Notes: generated from the letters alone by a model not told the origin. A stretch of DNA of 64,000 bases from Progne subis subis (GCA_022316685.1 JAKJHU010000030.1:17378018-17442017), one strand, 5' to 3'; shown: positions 50,932 through 64,000, numbered from the stretch's first letter. Numbers and translations are program-made.

Positions 50932-53915
50932 ATAGAATGTTATTTCAAGGGCAATTATCTAGATGAGCTAGAGAAACCTGGGATGACTAAGTCCCTAGTC
51001 TCTGGAGAATTTCCTCTGAGCTCTTTGATGAATTTTAAAATGGTATTACATTCTAGGTTTTAATAACATAGCCTTTCTCCTCTTTTTCTGGCTCTAGGCA
51101 ACTGTTGTTAAGTCTATTTTTCACAAAAGCCTAAGAAGCACGAGTGAAGAAGGCCAAGTCTGTAACCCCAGCAGTGCAGATGTGCTGGGCTGCAGAGCAG
51201 GCGACAGGGAGGTGTGTGCATTACCTTTGGCATCGCGCCTGTCGAGAGGGCCCTTTTGATCTGTCCTGCTACGGGCATGTTTCACTTTCACTTCAGCCAA
51301 TTAATTGAAGGGGAAAGAGTTTTCAGTATCTCTAGCGTGATCAGTGACAATTTATGCAGCTTTGGTTTCCTCCATCTGATATATTACTGAACTGAGTCTG
51401 GATCTTGACAAAACAAGAGACATCTCTGATTAGAAAAACCACCAGCACGGTGGGAAATGTCGGTCCCCATCACTGGTTTATAGTTTTAAGTCGGTTTCTT
51501 TGGTGAACAGTTCTTCAGGTGTGAATGTTTTGCTGCTTGTGGTTGGAGTCACAAGCAAACCTGGTAGTGAAATACCAAGCCGAGGGTAGATTTAGAGGGC
51601 CTTAAACACTGGGGAAATTGAAAAGCTTGAGTCAAAGTGCATATGTGTCTTTAGCCAACATTTGAAGGGCTGGACACTTAAAACTGGGTTTACAGGAGAA
51701 GACACAGTAAGAAGGAGACACCTAAACCACCTAACAGGGAACATGAGAGGCGCAGCTGGGCTTTGGGCACAGCCTTAGGGAATTCAGGGGTATCAGTCTT
51801 TGCAGCAAACCTGTAATCATGAATCTGCCCCTGAATGTGGGACCTGAAGTCAGCCCTCCCTATCTTGCAAAAATGCAATGCCCCGGCAACACTTGAGAAG
51901 TTCGGGGCATTGTGTAGCAGGAAGGTTCTGTGTTCGTTCCCCTCCCCTGCCTGAGTGGGACCAGAATTTCCAGCCAGTTCCTGTCCTTTCCCACAAGCCC
52001 CTAAGATCACTCTGCAAGGCCTAGAAACTGTTAATAGTTGCAAAACAATCAAGTTAAATCTTCCTTTGTGAAACACAAAACCAACACCATAGAGCCCTGT
52101 GAATATATCTCAGATTTTTTTCCAGGGAACATCTGATCCAATTTAATTCAGTAAGTCCCTTTCCAGCCATTAATCTCCAGCCAAATTTTGTTTTTCATTT
52201 TATTGAACATTATGATTTACTGCACATCTCTCTGTTCATTATTACTTAGAGAAGCAGTTGCTCAGATTCTCTTTCCCTTGATCTCCTGATCAGGAAAATA
52301 CTGTGCAGATGTGAACAGAAGTAAGAATATTACTCCTGTAAGAGAACTCTTCCCCAATTAAACACAGTGTCTGTGAGGGAAGTTATGATCTTGCTTCTTA
52401 GTTTCTGCTTCTAAGAAAGATTTAACCGCACAAATGAGGCCAGCTTTCCTTATATTGGGTCTACTGTTTGCTGCAAAAACAGTGCTGTAACTGACACAAT
52501 ATTGCACAAATATCCTGGGAGGGCTTAAAAATGTTGAAATCCCACATATATATCCTTCAGTACTTAGTAGTACTGATCTGCCCAGTGCATTCCAGAATGA
52601 ACCTGCTTCCTTTCTGGGAAAAAAATATCTTCTTTGTTTCTGTCATGCAGGAGAAAGGACAAAGCAGAAACATATTTTCTTGTGATAACTACTGTTGAAA
52701 CCAGAGGGTATTGTCTGTGTTCTCACAGATGCTGCCTGGTCACTGTGGTGTTCCTCCTCCCTTGCATTCTGTCTGTGGGAACCAGAGCAAAACCTGCTGC
52801 AGTTTGCTTCTGGAGTGGGAGCTGGCTGGTACTGCTCAGTTCTGGTGTTCATGACCACCACTCATCTCCTGCTAAACCTGGTAAACTCGTTCTTGCAGAT
52901 GGCTGGAGGTGTTAAGGAGCAAAAGCACAAACTTGTCCTTTCTGGGCATCCCGTTTTCTCTCCCATTTAAGTTCCCATTCTGAAGGGAGCCTAGTGTCTT
53001 TCCATAAGACTCAAATTGACTTTCTTCAACAGCCTGGCCCATCTGATGATTTTTATTTATAACAGGCCTTGAATGGTAAAAACAATTGTTGTGCAGCTCA
53101 GAGCGGAGTTACATTGTCCTGCACTGGGACACTTGAGAGGAAGAACTGAACTCTTGTCTAGCAAAACCCTTACAAGACTAAAATAATCAACCTCACTTTC
53201 AAAAGGACATTGAGATAATCTAATCCAACCTATCTAATTTGTTATGAGCTAAAGTTCTGAATTCTAGGCAACCATCTTTTGAAAATTACTAATTAAGATT
53301 TTACCTTTGATGGCCAGCTTTAGCAAACAGGGTCCTCTCAAAACATTGCCATGTACTAGCAGCCAGCACTAGTGTGGAAACAATACTGATGCCAGGACAT
53401 TATTATGTCCAGGAAACACTTCTTGCATTAACATGGTGGTTTAATGGCTTGTGATATTGCAAGGAGAGAGAATTTAACTCCTGGGGCAAATAACAACTGA
53501 ACTGTTGTTGTTCCTAAAGCCTCATCGGCACACACAGGTTTGCATGAATTTATACCAAGAACCAAAAGGATTTGGGAACTCTGAAACTCCTTATGGGCAG
53601 CCTGGAAGGGCAAATGCTGTGGAAGCTTTTCTCCCGGGTTGTGGTGAGCACATTACCCTCCTGTGGAAGTTCTCTTTTGGCCTCACAGTAGCTGTGGCTT
53701 TTCCCTTTGGGAGGAGGTAGGTAGAGGTTTCAAACAGTATTTTTTTTCCCTCTAGCCTATTTTTACAAAATGAGTAGGAACTCTTGGGACCTCTCTTCCT
53801 CCATCTGTCTTGGCTGAGGGGATGTCAGAGTCTTGGGGAGACACATATACACAATGCAATTGCCTGAGTTTCATTTGTAGACATGCTACAGATACTGCAG
53901 AGTTCTCAGTGACAC

Positions 53916-53940
53916 ATTATTTAAACCCTATTTAAATAAT
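53916..53940. repeat. 10-bp AT-rich inverted repeat
   Basis: The arms 'attatttaaa' and 'tttaaataat' are separated by 5 nt. With this base composition, chance occurrence is plausible. Confidence 0.85.
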
Positions 53941-56683
53941 ATTAATTCCTATGATATAAGTTACTTTTTTTCCCCCAGGATGTAAATCACCACATGGATA
54001 AGGTTCTCTTAAATGGTAATCTGCCTTTCAGCAACAACACCAAGGAAAATGTTGTCTAAGATTCCTTGTTTTCTTTAGGGTCAGGCTGGTCTTACTGACT
54101 GGGGCCATGTTTCTTCTTGTGCCTTGTCTGTCTAATGGTGTAAATCTATGGTAGGGGTTTACTTGTAAGTCTAAACTTTTGCTCAAGCTGTAGCTATTGG
54201 AGGACTCTGCTTAGGACACAGCTGATGTGACTCACAGGACACAGGCCTATTGCAGATCCCAGACTTGAGAAGGGGATACATGTGTCAGCTACTTGTGTCT
54301 GTTTGGGAAACCAAAGTGTCTTAAAATGGGCAGAAATAGTGTTAGAAATTATCCTGGAGGGAAGGATGTTTCTCACCAAAGAGGAACCTTGCAGCCAGAC
54401 TGTCCTCTGTGCTCGAAGGCAATGGAGGGGATGAAGTGTAGGAGTTTATGAAATACCCTGTGCAGACATGTATACACCACCCTGTAGGGGAAACAGCCTA
54501 ATTACTGCTCTGAGCTTCCAGGGAGCTCTGCGAAGAAAAGCATAAATCTCAACCATCAAGAGACTTCTGTAATTCAGACCAGGTGTCAGGTAGGCTGTTG
54601 TACCGCCCCAGCACAACATGACTTACAATCACCTTTTTATCCTTGTTCCTCTGCTACTGATGGACTTTAAGTCTAATATTCTCAATAGTAAAGAAATTTG
54701 TTTCCACTGAGTCAAATCCCATTTGCCTAGGTAGTGAGAATAAATACCAGCTGTAGTTCATCTTGGATACTAGATTTTTAACCCCATCCTGGTCAATACA
54801 GAAATATGATAGAACATTCTCTACCACAGCTTCAAAAACACAGAAAATAAAAGTGAAAAAGTTTAAATGAACTTTGAAATCTGGGATTATGGCTAAGACC
54901 TATCTTAACATTGATTAAATCTGGAATCAGGTTCATTTAGAACACATTTAACATCAGACTTATACACTGCTGGTTGATAATAATTCAAAAGCTCTATACT
55001 TAACGTAGATTTATAGTACACATTAGTTTTAAATACTTTAGTTATTTTAAAATATCTTCAGAAATTATTCTACTGAAGTAGAGATCTATGTTCATGAATA
55101 AAGATAACTACTGAATTGTAGGAATTTCTGATCCTGACAAGCTTTGCTAAGTACTCAGCTACTAATTATGAACAGGAATAAAAGGACACCTGCTGAAATA
55201 ATTATTAAAGGATGTATGACTACAACCTGCCTCTTATCAGATGGATGGAGCCAGTATCCTACATCAGCACAGAATGCAGTCTTACACATTTTATGACAAA
55301 TATGTTATGTAAATAACTACATCAGTAGGCATATTAATTTGTGTGAATACTGAAGTGCTTGGATTTTAATGCAGAAGTAAAGTAGCAATATAGTTCCATT
55401 CTAAATTAAATAAATAAACCACTAGAGTTGCACATAGATCTTATTTACTCACAAATGAATCTGGAATATTTCCACAAAATTCAGTGTGTAGCAGTACTAC
55501 AAATCAGGTAGGAAACTAGGAGTGTACCCTCACTGTTAGTAACAATTTAAAAACTGTAAATTCAGGACAAAATTCCTTCCATAACTTTGCCTACCCATTT
55601 TTGTCTAACAATCTCTTGTACCTATAAGAGCTTTTAAATGGATGCCTGAAATGTGTATTACTTTAAGTAAGAAAATGCTTACAAAGCATGTTGCACGTAT
55701 CTGCCGGACAAGAACATCCTAAGCATGAGCTTTGAAAGCTCAGAAAATCCTCTAGGTGAGATTCTGGAACACCGGAACCATTATCTTTGGAAATACTGCT
55801 ACATGTGCTCCCTGTTCAACTCTTGCAACTTCCATGTGTCAGCCACTGCTGGAAACAAGACCCTGAAGTGTTGGCTCAGATGGTTTTATGTACCTAAGTA
55901 GAATCATAGCGCTGTGCTAAGGGCTTGGTGTTAGGCTGAATCCAGATACTATAAGGCTTGTCCTAGCACCTGAAATGTCCTGCTGCCTCTCTGGCTGGCA
56001 GGTCTGGCCAGGACAAAATTGCTCTCTGTGCATTTGGCCAGCTGCTATAAAAAAGACATGAACCTGTGCCAGGCTTAGCAGGAGACATGTCCCTCTCCTT
56101 GCCCCAGTAGTTCTGAGGAACACATCAACCCTGTGCTCTGCATTTCCCAAATACGTGCTCCCTTCAGGCGGTGGCAGAGATGAACAAAAGGAAAGTGGGA
56201 ACCAGCCATGCTGCTCCTGCTGCTGGTCTGGGTAGTGCCATGCAGTGACTTGCAGGTCACATCATAATTCAGAGACAGAAGGTGGCAATCCCAGGGGGGT
56301 AGTTCAACCCCTAAGAGCTGATTTATTTTTTCCCCAGACTGGAGAACAGGTATGGAGGAATGTGTGGGGTTGCAGGTCCTCCCAGGACCTGGGAGAGCAG
56401 CTCAACTTCTAATTGGAATCCAATCCCATCTCCGTGTCACCAGGCTACAGCTTCTGTCACTGTAGCCAGGAGAAAAGACTTGGTATGTCTTTACCCTTTC
56501 TCCAAATGAGTTTAACTTCTCAACCCTAAGGCCACACTCCAAAGTCCATTTGCTTTCCTAGATCAGGGGGCATTCTTGGCAACTGTACAGATACAGTATT
56601 TTTACCTGCTGCATTACAAGTGGGGCTTGTAGTTGGGTGAAGACTAGTTGCACTTTTTATTTTTCACAAGGAACATTTAGGAG

Positions 56684-56710
56684 CATAGTTAGGAGGCTCT
56701 CCTAACTATG
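56684..56710. repeat. Perfect 12-bp hairpin with 3-nt loop
   Basis: The arms 'catagttaggag' and 'ctcctaactatg' are exact reverse complements separated by GCT. Confidence 0.95.
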
Positions 56711-59700
56711 GACTGAGGATGCACTGGATCAGATGGCAATTAAAAGCCCATGGCCATAGGGAGTCACAAACTACTTGCAGAATGCCTCACAAAACTTCTT
56801 CTCCTATGAGGAAACATTACAATATTCAGTTTCATTGCCTTCTTTAAGCCCAAAACTCTTTAAAACTAGATGTTAGCATAGCCCCACAGCTCTGGGATAA
56901 CAAGTGCTGAGGCACCGTGCAGGTGTTGGGATCTTTATCCCTGCAAGCACACCCCCTTTCTCCAGTCTTTCCTCTCTGTCCAACAAATTCAGGTTTGAGG
57001 GATGGAACAACTCTAAAGAGGCATTTTACCACCCCAAACAGGGTTGATCCTTGCCATGCCCTGCAGAGCCTGGCTCTCCAGTCCCACACTACCTGCCTCA
57101 CCCCTTCCCCCAGGGATCATGCAGCAGTCTAAGGCACTCTCAGCTTCACAGCAAAGCTTCTCCGTTTTCTTTGTTATTTTTTCTCTGTCTTTATTTATGA
57201 AAGTGGTGTGCCAAAACAGTGTTCCCCTCATTGCCACCCCTTTTCTCTCTGTTTTGTTTCCCATTGGGTGTTTTGCTCTGACACACCAAGTAAAGACACA
57301 AAACATGAGGTGGGAACATCTGGCCCTGGCTGTAGAACATTGTCAAGAAGAGAAGTTCCTAGATATAAAATCAGCTTTTTCCCCCCTCTTCAGGAGACCT
57401 TGCTGCGGGATGTTCAGGGCTTCCTGCCGCAGCCCCCAGGGTGGCCAGCAGCTCCCAGCCGGGACTTCGCTCTCTCCAACACAATTACAGTCTGCAAATG
57501 TTTAAAGGCAGTTTCTTTTGAGTGAGCCACATGCTTCAAATTGTTATGTGGTTAACCACTGAGAACAAACCCCCACACAAATACCTAAGGATCAACTTGC
57601 TCAAGCCAGGGTGGTAGCACTGGGGGCAGCAGAGGAGAGGGGAGACTTCCTCATTTTGCTTTTGATGAGAAGAAAATAGAGTTATCTTCTGACTTTCCTG
57701 AAGTGCCAGCAGCCGCCGTGTCACAGTACTCACAGTGCGTGCTGGGTGATGCCGTTTGCACATTTGTTTGCTGATGAAAGGAGCCTTGTTCAGCAGCCAT
57801 GGCCATGCACACCACGGGCCACATCCTCCGCCGGTGTAAATCAGCTCCTCTGGTGAATAGGAACTGAAAATGCAACCCCCCCTCCCTGTGTGATGTGCAA
57901 GTGCCAAGCTGGGGGAAGACTTCTGTGCTTTGACAGTGTCCTATCCCATGTCCCTTAACTCTTATAAAAGCTGAATATTTTTCTGCTGACTCACAGAGAC
58001 AGATGGATTTTGTTAACTCCAGTCAAGATAGAGGAAGATACACTAAAAGCATCACTTGACGGCGCTGAACCCAGCTTTGGGGTTCATGGGGGGACTGAGC
58101 AAGGATCACATCTCACCCTACTCAGCGTGGATGGAATTTGGCTCCTGGGTGCCACGTGAGAGGAGTGATGTGTGGTCTCGGCTGAGGCCTGCTGCTAATC
58201 AGTGTCTGAAATAATGACTCAGGATGTCATTCCATCCCCCTCCTTGTACCCTCTCTGGAGCTCTGCAGCTCGCCAAAGCCCAAGAAAGAGACTTGGAGCC
58301 AACAGCAGTAGAGAAAAGAAACACCCCAAAACAGGCACAGAAATCAAATCCCCTTAGTAATTCCATTGCATCTGCTTAAATCTTCTTAAATTACAGAGGA
58401 TTTTAGTGAAGTAAATTAACTTCCCTTTGCTTGTGTTTCCTTGTATTTTTGAAGACTGTGAAGCCGTTGAGGAGCAAACTGTCTTAAAAACTCATGGAGA
58501 GAGTTTCCAGTTCCAATCATGACTGGCAGAGCTGTTCATGTAGTGTACCTGAGAGTGTACCCAAATGGAGAAAGACATAATTTTTTTGCCACAGACCAAC
58601 TTTAAGATCCATCTTAACTTTATTTTCATTTCTTAAATGGCAGATTAAGGGCTCACAGCATGGCTAGGATAGTCTTGAGGGGGAAGATGCAATCCAAACA
58701 TGATCTGCTTTCTCAAGTGTGAAACAAAATTGAATTCTCTGCTTTTTGAGGAAAACTGCGTGAAAAGGAAGGGTTAAAAACTTTTGGATGTGGAAGATAT
58801 TTTTGATGAAAGTGCTTTAGTTCCTCTGGTCCGTTTATCATCTGAGCAGTGAAACATCACTCTGCTTATGAAGTTAGCTCTGCAGGACTCTGTACCTGTC
58901 AAAATTGTTTATCCATTCTTGCCAGCAACTGCAAGAAAGGCAGGAGGACTGGCAGTCGTGATGGTGAGTGAGTTGGACACATGGAGAGAGGGCTCATGAG
59001 TCGAACCTCCTCACTGATGCAGAAAAAGAAAAGGAGTGAGGGAAAGAACATTAAAGCATGGAGTGTCTAATCTTAAAGAGTTTAATGGTGCAGTTTGTTA
59101 CAAAAAAAGATTTTGCAGAATTTCTTCACTGGTAACTGAGTAGGTAGGTCCTGGTGGTGAGTTAGTTCTCATGCTGCTGAAGGCCCTGGAGTAAATGCCA
59201 GCAGCTACTGGGGGACATTGGCACACTGACATTATCAGCTGTGGGACTGGGAATATTGCACTTAGCTGAAAATTAATGTCATAATAACTTATTAAGGAAT
59301 TATCGAGGAACTACTGAGTGCTTAGTATTGTTATATGAAAATATATAAAAAAGTCTTTGTCTAAATCCAACAGAGCCTTAATCCTATGTGAGGGCTATTA
59401 GGAAATAAAAAAAAGAGAGGGGGCGGCCAGAGAATTCAGGTTTATAAAAAGAAACCCGTACACAATGAGCTGAAGGTTGTGCTTCTGCACTTCCTGCTCT
59501 GGGTGTGAGCAGAAGAGGAAATTCCAAAATACCACCAGAAAAACTCTTCCCACAGCATTCCCAACCTGGCTGAAACCAGAAAAGTTCCGACAGTCCTGCA
59601 AAAAGGGCGCAAAAATCCCACAACTGACCCAGTCTCAAGGATCTTGTTCATAGGAAGGCCAACAAAATTTCCAAAGCTAGGAGATTTGGGTAGACTTAGA

Positions 59701-61106
59701 TGAATCTTTTTATTTCCCCTGACTCCTCATCTGTGTTTTCTGCACTTCACAGATCATTGATGACTTTTGACTCTTCTGCCAGCTTTGAGAGGAGCACATT
59801 TCTGCTACGGCCAGTCTGATCACGTCCATGACCACAGACCGTCAAATTGCATGGAAACTGCAAGGCAGGGCACCACGGTCCAGTCTGACTCAGGTGAGGG
59901 GTTCCTTGGCCCCCCTTTCATTTTTTGACAGTCGGCCCACTCAAATGAGACTACATCTTACATACACAGCAAGAACTGACCTTTCAATGCATAAAATGCC
60001 ACCAGTTTCAGTGTTGCCCCATGTCAGTAACCAAAACTGAATTCCTGGAGGCTCCCAGGCAGACATGACATTAGTTCATTAGTTTGGTCTGGCTCTTCCA
60101 GAAAACGTTCCACTTCTAGCAAATAAAACCTTGAAGATGAGCAGCGGGATCATGTTCAAAGAGTTGTACTGGTAGCTGGCACACCAGGCAGCTAGTTTAA
60201 AACCCCAAATCTCAAAGCTTTGCAAAGAACTTGGAAAATGGCTCTTTTCCTTTATTAGTAGAAGAAGGGAAGTATTCTGTCCTACTAACCCCCCAAAACT
60301 GAAATATCAAAGTCTCTTGTTTGACATGCAGTGCTGTACACTAGAATTCAGGACTTGTTCAATAGTCTAAGAAAAAAAGTAAAATTACTATAAAAAGCAA
60401 ATTTTCCTATAGATGTTTCCCTACATCTAAGCAATTCCTGAAACAAGTTTTTCCCCTACAATTAGAGAATCAAATCCCTGGACCAGCTCCAATGAGCAGC
60501 TTAGGAATGTTCAGCACAACCACAGCCTCCAGCCAAGGACAGAACAAAAGTTACAACAGTGATGATGTTTTATCTTCTACAACTTCAGCAACACTTCCAT
60601 GGATGCCAATAGTGAAATCTGTTTCAGAGGCTTGAAAGGAAGATTTTTTTTTTTTTTTCCTTTTCAAATTCTGAGTCACTGATTTTGAGACTGGTCAACT
60701 CGTTGCATTTGTGACTGTGGTTTAGCTAAAACCACCAAAGGCTGATAATGTCATCATGAACTCTCACATCCAAAAATGAAGCTAAAACCTTAGCTAAGCC
60801 CCATGTCTGAATGTAGCTTTCCAGTTCATTCAGAGCAGCACAGCACTCAGCATTTTCCCTCCAACAACAGAAAGCCCCTTTCTGGCCTCCCGGAACTGCT
60901 GCATGGAATACACTGTCACTCCTACAGCAAACTTATTTAACAGACAATAGGGCAAATAGTTGGCACATGGATTCTTCTTAAAACTTAAATCCAGATCCAC
61001 AATAAAATGTAAAAGGACAAGGAAACATGCAAAGACAATCAGAAAATGCTCAGTTTTCTTTTAAAATTAATTTTTGCTGAGAGTGAGATGTTGCAATTTA
61101 CAATGT

Positions 61107-61212
61107 GGGCCCCATTCTGCAAGTCCTTTCTTACATGAGCTCTTTTGAAAGTCACTGGGGTTTTACGTGAGTAAAAGTTTCTTACACGATAAAGGACTCA
61201 CAGAATCCGGCC
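61107..61212 (+). repeat. Ancient interspersed inverted-repeat element
   Basis: The left arm begins 'gggccccattctgcaagtcc' and the right arm ends 'ggactcacagaatccggcc', forming imperfect inverted repeats around a centre like 'gaaagtcactgggg'. This form, with arms near ATTCTGCAAG and a centre near GAAGTCAATGGG, is one I associate with an old repeat common in birds and turtles. The family name is not certain. Confidence 0.55.
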
Positions 61213-62439
61213 TTACACATTCTGCTACGAAGTTTACCTAGACGTTATCTGGGATGTGGAGCAGCGTATGCATTTTCAGAAACAAAAAATGGACTTCAGT
61301 TGTTTGGGTTTTTTTTGGAAAAAGTTCTGACTTCAGCTTCACCCATCTGCTTTTCGCAGTCGGCTCCGCAGCCGCATTGAATGGACGGGGCTCACTCAGC
61401 CTTTGTCCCTGTCTCTGAGCTGCTCCTTTGCAGCCACGCTCAGCCCCGACGCGCTGTAACTCACCAGGACGTGTGCAGTCTGAATTCCCATTCCAGATCT
61501 GGTCCTCAAGCCTAAGGCCATTATTCCATCTCAGACTAAAACATATTCTCCCATGGGCAGCTGAAAAAGAGCATGTTTCTTCAGGTTTTCTTGCCACAAA
61601 ATGATAAAATGAAGTGAAATAAAATAATAATAATAAAAAAGAAATCCAATGTACGGCAATCCTCAGAGGTCTGGAGTCTGAGAGTGTTGATCAGCATCCA
61701 TAAATGTCCTGACCGGTGAGGAGACACAGGCACTACAGCTGGAAAGAGAGCAGGAAGGAAAACCTACCATGTGAGCAAAGTTAAAAAAAGAGGGGGGTGG
61801 GGTGGGGGGAAGAGAGAGAGAAAAAGGTCTGCTCAGTGGACAGCACTTGGGCTGATAGCAGGGATTTCAGGAAATCCAAACACTCAGACAGGAAATCTGA
61901 ACATTGGATAAACATGCCATAATCTCCACAGATACAGTTAACGTGCAGAGTCTCTGTTAACCCATTGCCTGCCCATGGCTGAGCCTGAAATCAGATCTGC
62001 GATATGAGACGCCTGGAAACACAAGCTGCCCGGGGGGCTCCACAGCCTGAGCGCTCAGAAGCCTGAGCAGCAGCCCTGCGTTCAGCCCTGCCCTCGCCTT
62101 TTTTAACTCCATTGATTTCTACATAGTGCTGCTTTAGTGCAAAGGCGCCTAATTTTCCTCCTCTGAGAAGGAGATGCGCCCTGGGCCCTGCAGGGACCTG
62201 CCAAATTCCTGTGTGCCACTGACTGTGGATACCTGGTAGTCCTGACGTAGTTTTACCTGCTTGTTTTTCCGCTTCTCCTTTGCTGTAACACAAGATTTCT
62301 ATGGCTTTCTGTGGGTTGTGGGATATTTGATGGTTTACTCCAGGCTGGTACAGTGGGGACCCCCTGCTTCCTCCCCTAAAAATTGTAGGGACAGGCTACT
62401 TAAAGCAACAGAGGAGTTTGCAGACTTTATGGCTTTATG

Positions 62440-62535
62440 CCTTTTTGTTAAGGAATCTAGTTCCAGGGCAGAGGGCTGGAACTAGATAACCTCTAAAGAC
62501 CTTTCCAACCTAAACTATCCTATGATTCTATGAAT
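62440..62535 (+). mobile_element. CR1 LINE 3' tail
   Basis: The run 'gggctggaactagataacct', 'aaagacctttccaacctaaa' and 'ctatcctatgattctatga' is the CR1 3' terminus. The 5' limit is unclear; weak similarity may extend some tens of bases upstream. Confidence 0.85.
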
Positions 62536-62701
62536 TGAAGAGCAGACTCTGCAGTCCCTAGCAAAATTAAGATGAAGCCTGTTTGGTTGGTTATTTTCAG
62601 AATATACAATTTGCTCTTTGTGTCTCATGGTTCACTCGTCATCATAAAAATATCACTTTTAGGCTTCTTAGTATATTTCTTTTATATGATCTACCTTGGT
62701 T

Positions 62702-62721
62702 ACTTTACATTAATGTAAAGT
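62702..62721. repeat. 20-bp perfect palindrome
   Basis: The half-site 'actttacatt' is followed directly by its reverse complement 'aatgtaaagt', with no spacer. Confidence 0.93.
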
Positions 62722-64000
62722 TTTTAGCTCCAAAGGCAAGGAGAAGCAATAATATTGCATAGAGCTGACCCCTTGCTCCCATAGATGTAATTAATAAAGT
62801 GAAGTTTACATGAGAGTTGCCAATTTTAAATTCGTAGTATTACAAACACGCATACACGCACACACAATCAAACCCCTGCATATTTGCAGAATGGGGACTT
62901 CACTGTGTTTTCTGGAGGAGGACAATTGCAGGCTTCTCTGCTTTCCAGAGGTTATGGACTCCTAAGGCAGGGACCCACTTCCAAAAATGTTTCTGCTCTT
63001 TGAAAATTGACTTTTTGGGATAGTCCTGCCTAAAGCATGTTAGAAAGAAAACATCATGTCTTTAGATTTTCTCATTCTCCTAAGTCTTCTTGGAAATTAA
63101 AAAAAAAAAAAAAAGGTAAGAATTAGTAAGACCTTGAGTTTCACTTGCTGGTGAAAATAATTAGACAAGAGGTAATATCCACTGACTGGTGCCCTCGCTT
63201 AAGGCATTGGCAATTATCTCATCTGAAATGGCCCTAATGTGAGTCCCACATGCAATATTAACCTGTATCATTATATTAAGTTCCTTGCTAGGAAAAAAGT
63301 AAGAGCACTATAGGAAAAGGCTTCCTTCAGCACCTTCTACTACTTGCCGTGTGTTTCTGCTTATTATTTCAAAGACAGAAGCTCTGGCAAACCAGCATTG
63401 GTTACAGTATTCCCTGGAGGTGTCTGGGCTTGGACATTGTGCCTGGACTATGGAGTTAGGTTGTGTTGGCTGCAGGGAGCCTGTCAGGAGAACTGGGGTG
63501 GAAAATTGGGCTTTGGGGGCATCCCTTCATCAGGAACTCTCATCTGGTCTCCAGCCTAATTCTGACTCAGAAAATATCTTTTGAGTTGGGTCCTCATGTT
63601 CCCAGTCATTCTCCTACTACTTTTTGGAAAGCATGAGTCTGGTGATGGGGATCAGTCCCTGGGAGCATGGCTGGAGCACTGGTGGATGCATCTGTGCAAA
63701 GAGCTGGTAGAACAAGTACTTGACTTTAGAGGCATGAGGTCATCTGCTTTGCCTAGCACATGCTGCATGAAACAAAACCAAATGGTTACTTGATGATGTC
63801 AGGAGGGAACTTGTGGAAAAACAGGGAAAAATTAAAATATGTTGGGGTTGAACTTTGTTTTTTTCTTTTTTTTTTCTTGTTCCATGTGCTTTTGCCAGTG
63901 AGCTATTTCAGTTATTCACTCTTTCCATAGAAGTTCTTCTGTTGTCATAGTATTTTTCACCTTTACTTTTCTTGTATTTCCCCCATACTGCCACTCTTTC

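Larger units (their letters stand above)
42933..64000. other. Upstream flank or 5'-UTR intron of ASAP1, no gene recognised
   Basis: If the splice acceptor before the MRSS exon is real, at least part of this interval is the first ASAP1 intron; otherwise it is intergenic. In mammals the neighbour on this side is ADCY8, but no ADCY8-like coding segment was seen. Recognisable contents: the GA-rich microsatellite at 50.49-50.93 kb, an ancient inverted repeat at 61.1-61.2 kb, a small CpG cluster at 61.36-61.48 kb, a CR1 tail at 62.44-62.54 kb, poly(A/T) runs and short perfect hairpins. GC-richer segments at 51.2-52.1, 52.6-52.9, 57.0-58.3 and 61.9-62.2 kb show nothing I can name. Confidence 0.6.

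Noticed and set aside
42933..64000. ADCY8 coding exons, expected upstream of ASAP1 by mammalian gene order
   Set aside because: No adenylyl cyclase motifs were seen on either strand; the gene probably lies further away.

Overview
This window is vertebrate nuclear DNA, almost certainly from a bird. It is AT-rich, gene-poor and full of 5'-truncated CR1 LINEs, several ending in the avian CR1 tail (tandem ATTCTATG-type octamers). One protein-coding gene is recognised: ASAP1 (Arf GTPase-activating protein with BAR, PH, ArfGAP, ankyrin and SH3 domains), on the minus strand. Only its first two coding exons lie here. No bacterial or viral genes, RNA genes or CRISPR arrays were seen.

Layout in the direction of ASAP1 transcription (high to low coordinates). 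64,000-42,933: upstream flank or 5' intron, with a ~440-bp GA-rich microsatellite at 50.5-50.9 kb and scattered repeats. 42,932-42,846: exon with the start codon and the 20-residue N-terminus MRSSASRLSSFSSRDSLWNR. 42,845-32,176: an intron of about 10.7 kb that contains a strong CpG island (about 32.35-32.88 kb). 32,175-32,046: next coding exon, beginning MPDQITVSEF and ending TVTLLEE, which opens the BAR domain. 32,045-1: the first 32 kb of a large intron. The following ASAP1 exon (in mammals beginning ALDQDR) was not found, so it should lie beyond position 1.

The two exons join in frame (59 coding nt, then 4 nt before the MPDQ start codon). The CpG island sits between them, immediately upstream of the MPDQ exon. 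That layout fits two promoters making two N-terminal forms: a long one starting MRSS and a shorter one starting MPDQ. The MRSS exon has a good splice acceptor in front of it, which suggests a further noncoding 5' exon upstream.

The rest is intronic or flanking sequence: nine CR1 fragments, poly(A/T) tracts, CAAAA-type and GA-type simple repeats, one G-run cluster likely to form a quadruplex, several perfect hairpins and one ancient inverted-repeat element. Most long open frames are chance frames, antisense shadows of CR1, or low-complexity frames in the CpG island. I found no convincing undescribed system. The best leads are the dual-promoter layout, long U-rich tracts just downstream of both 5' splice sites, a possible in-frame cassette exon at 9.47-9.66 kb, and a CpG-enriched intronic segment at 13.6-14.1 kb.
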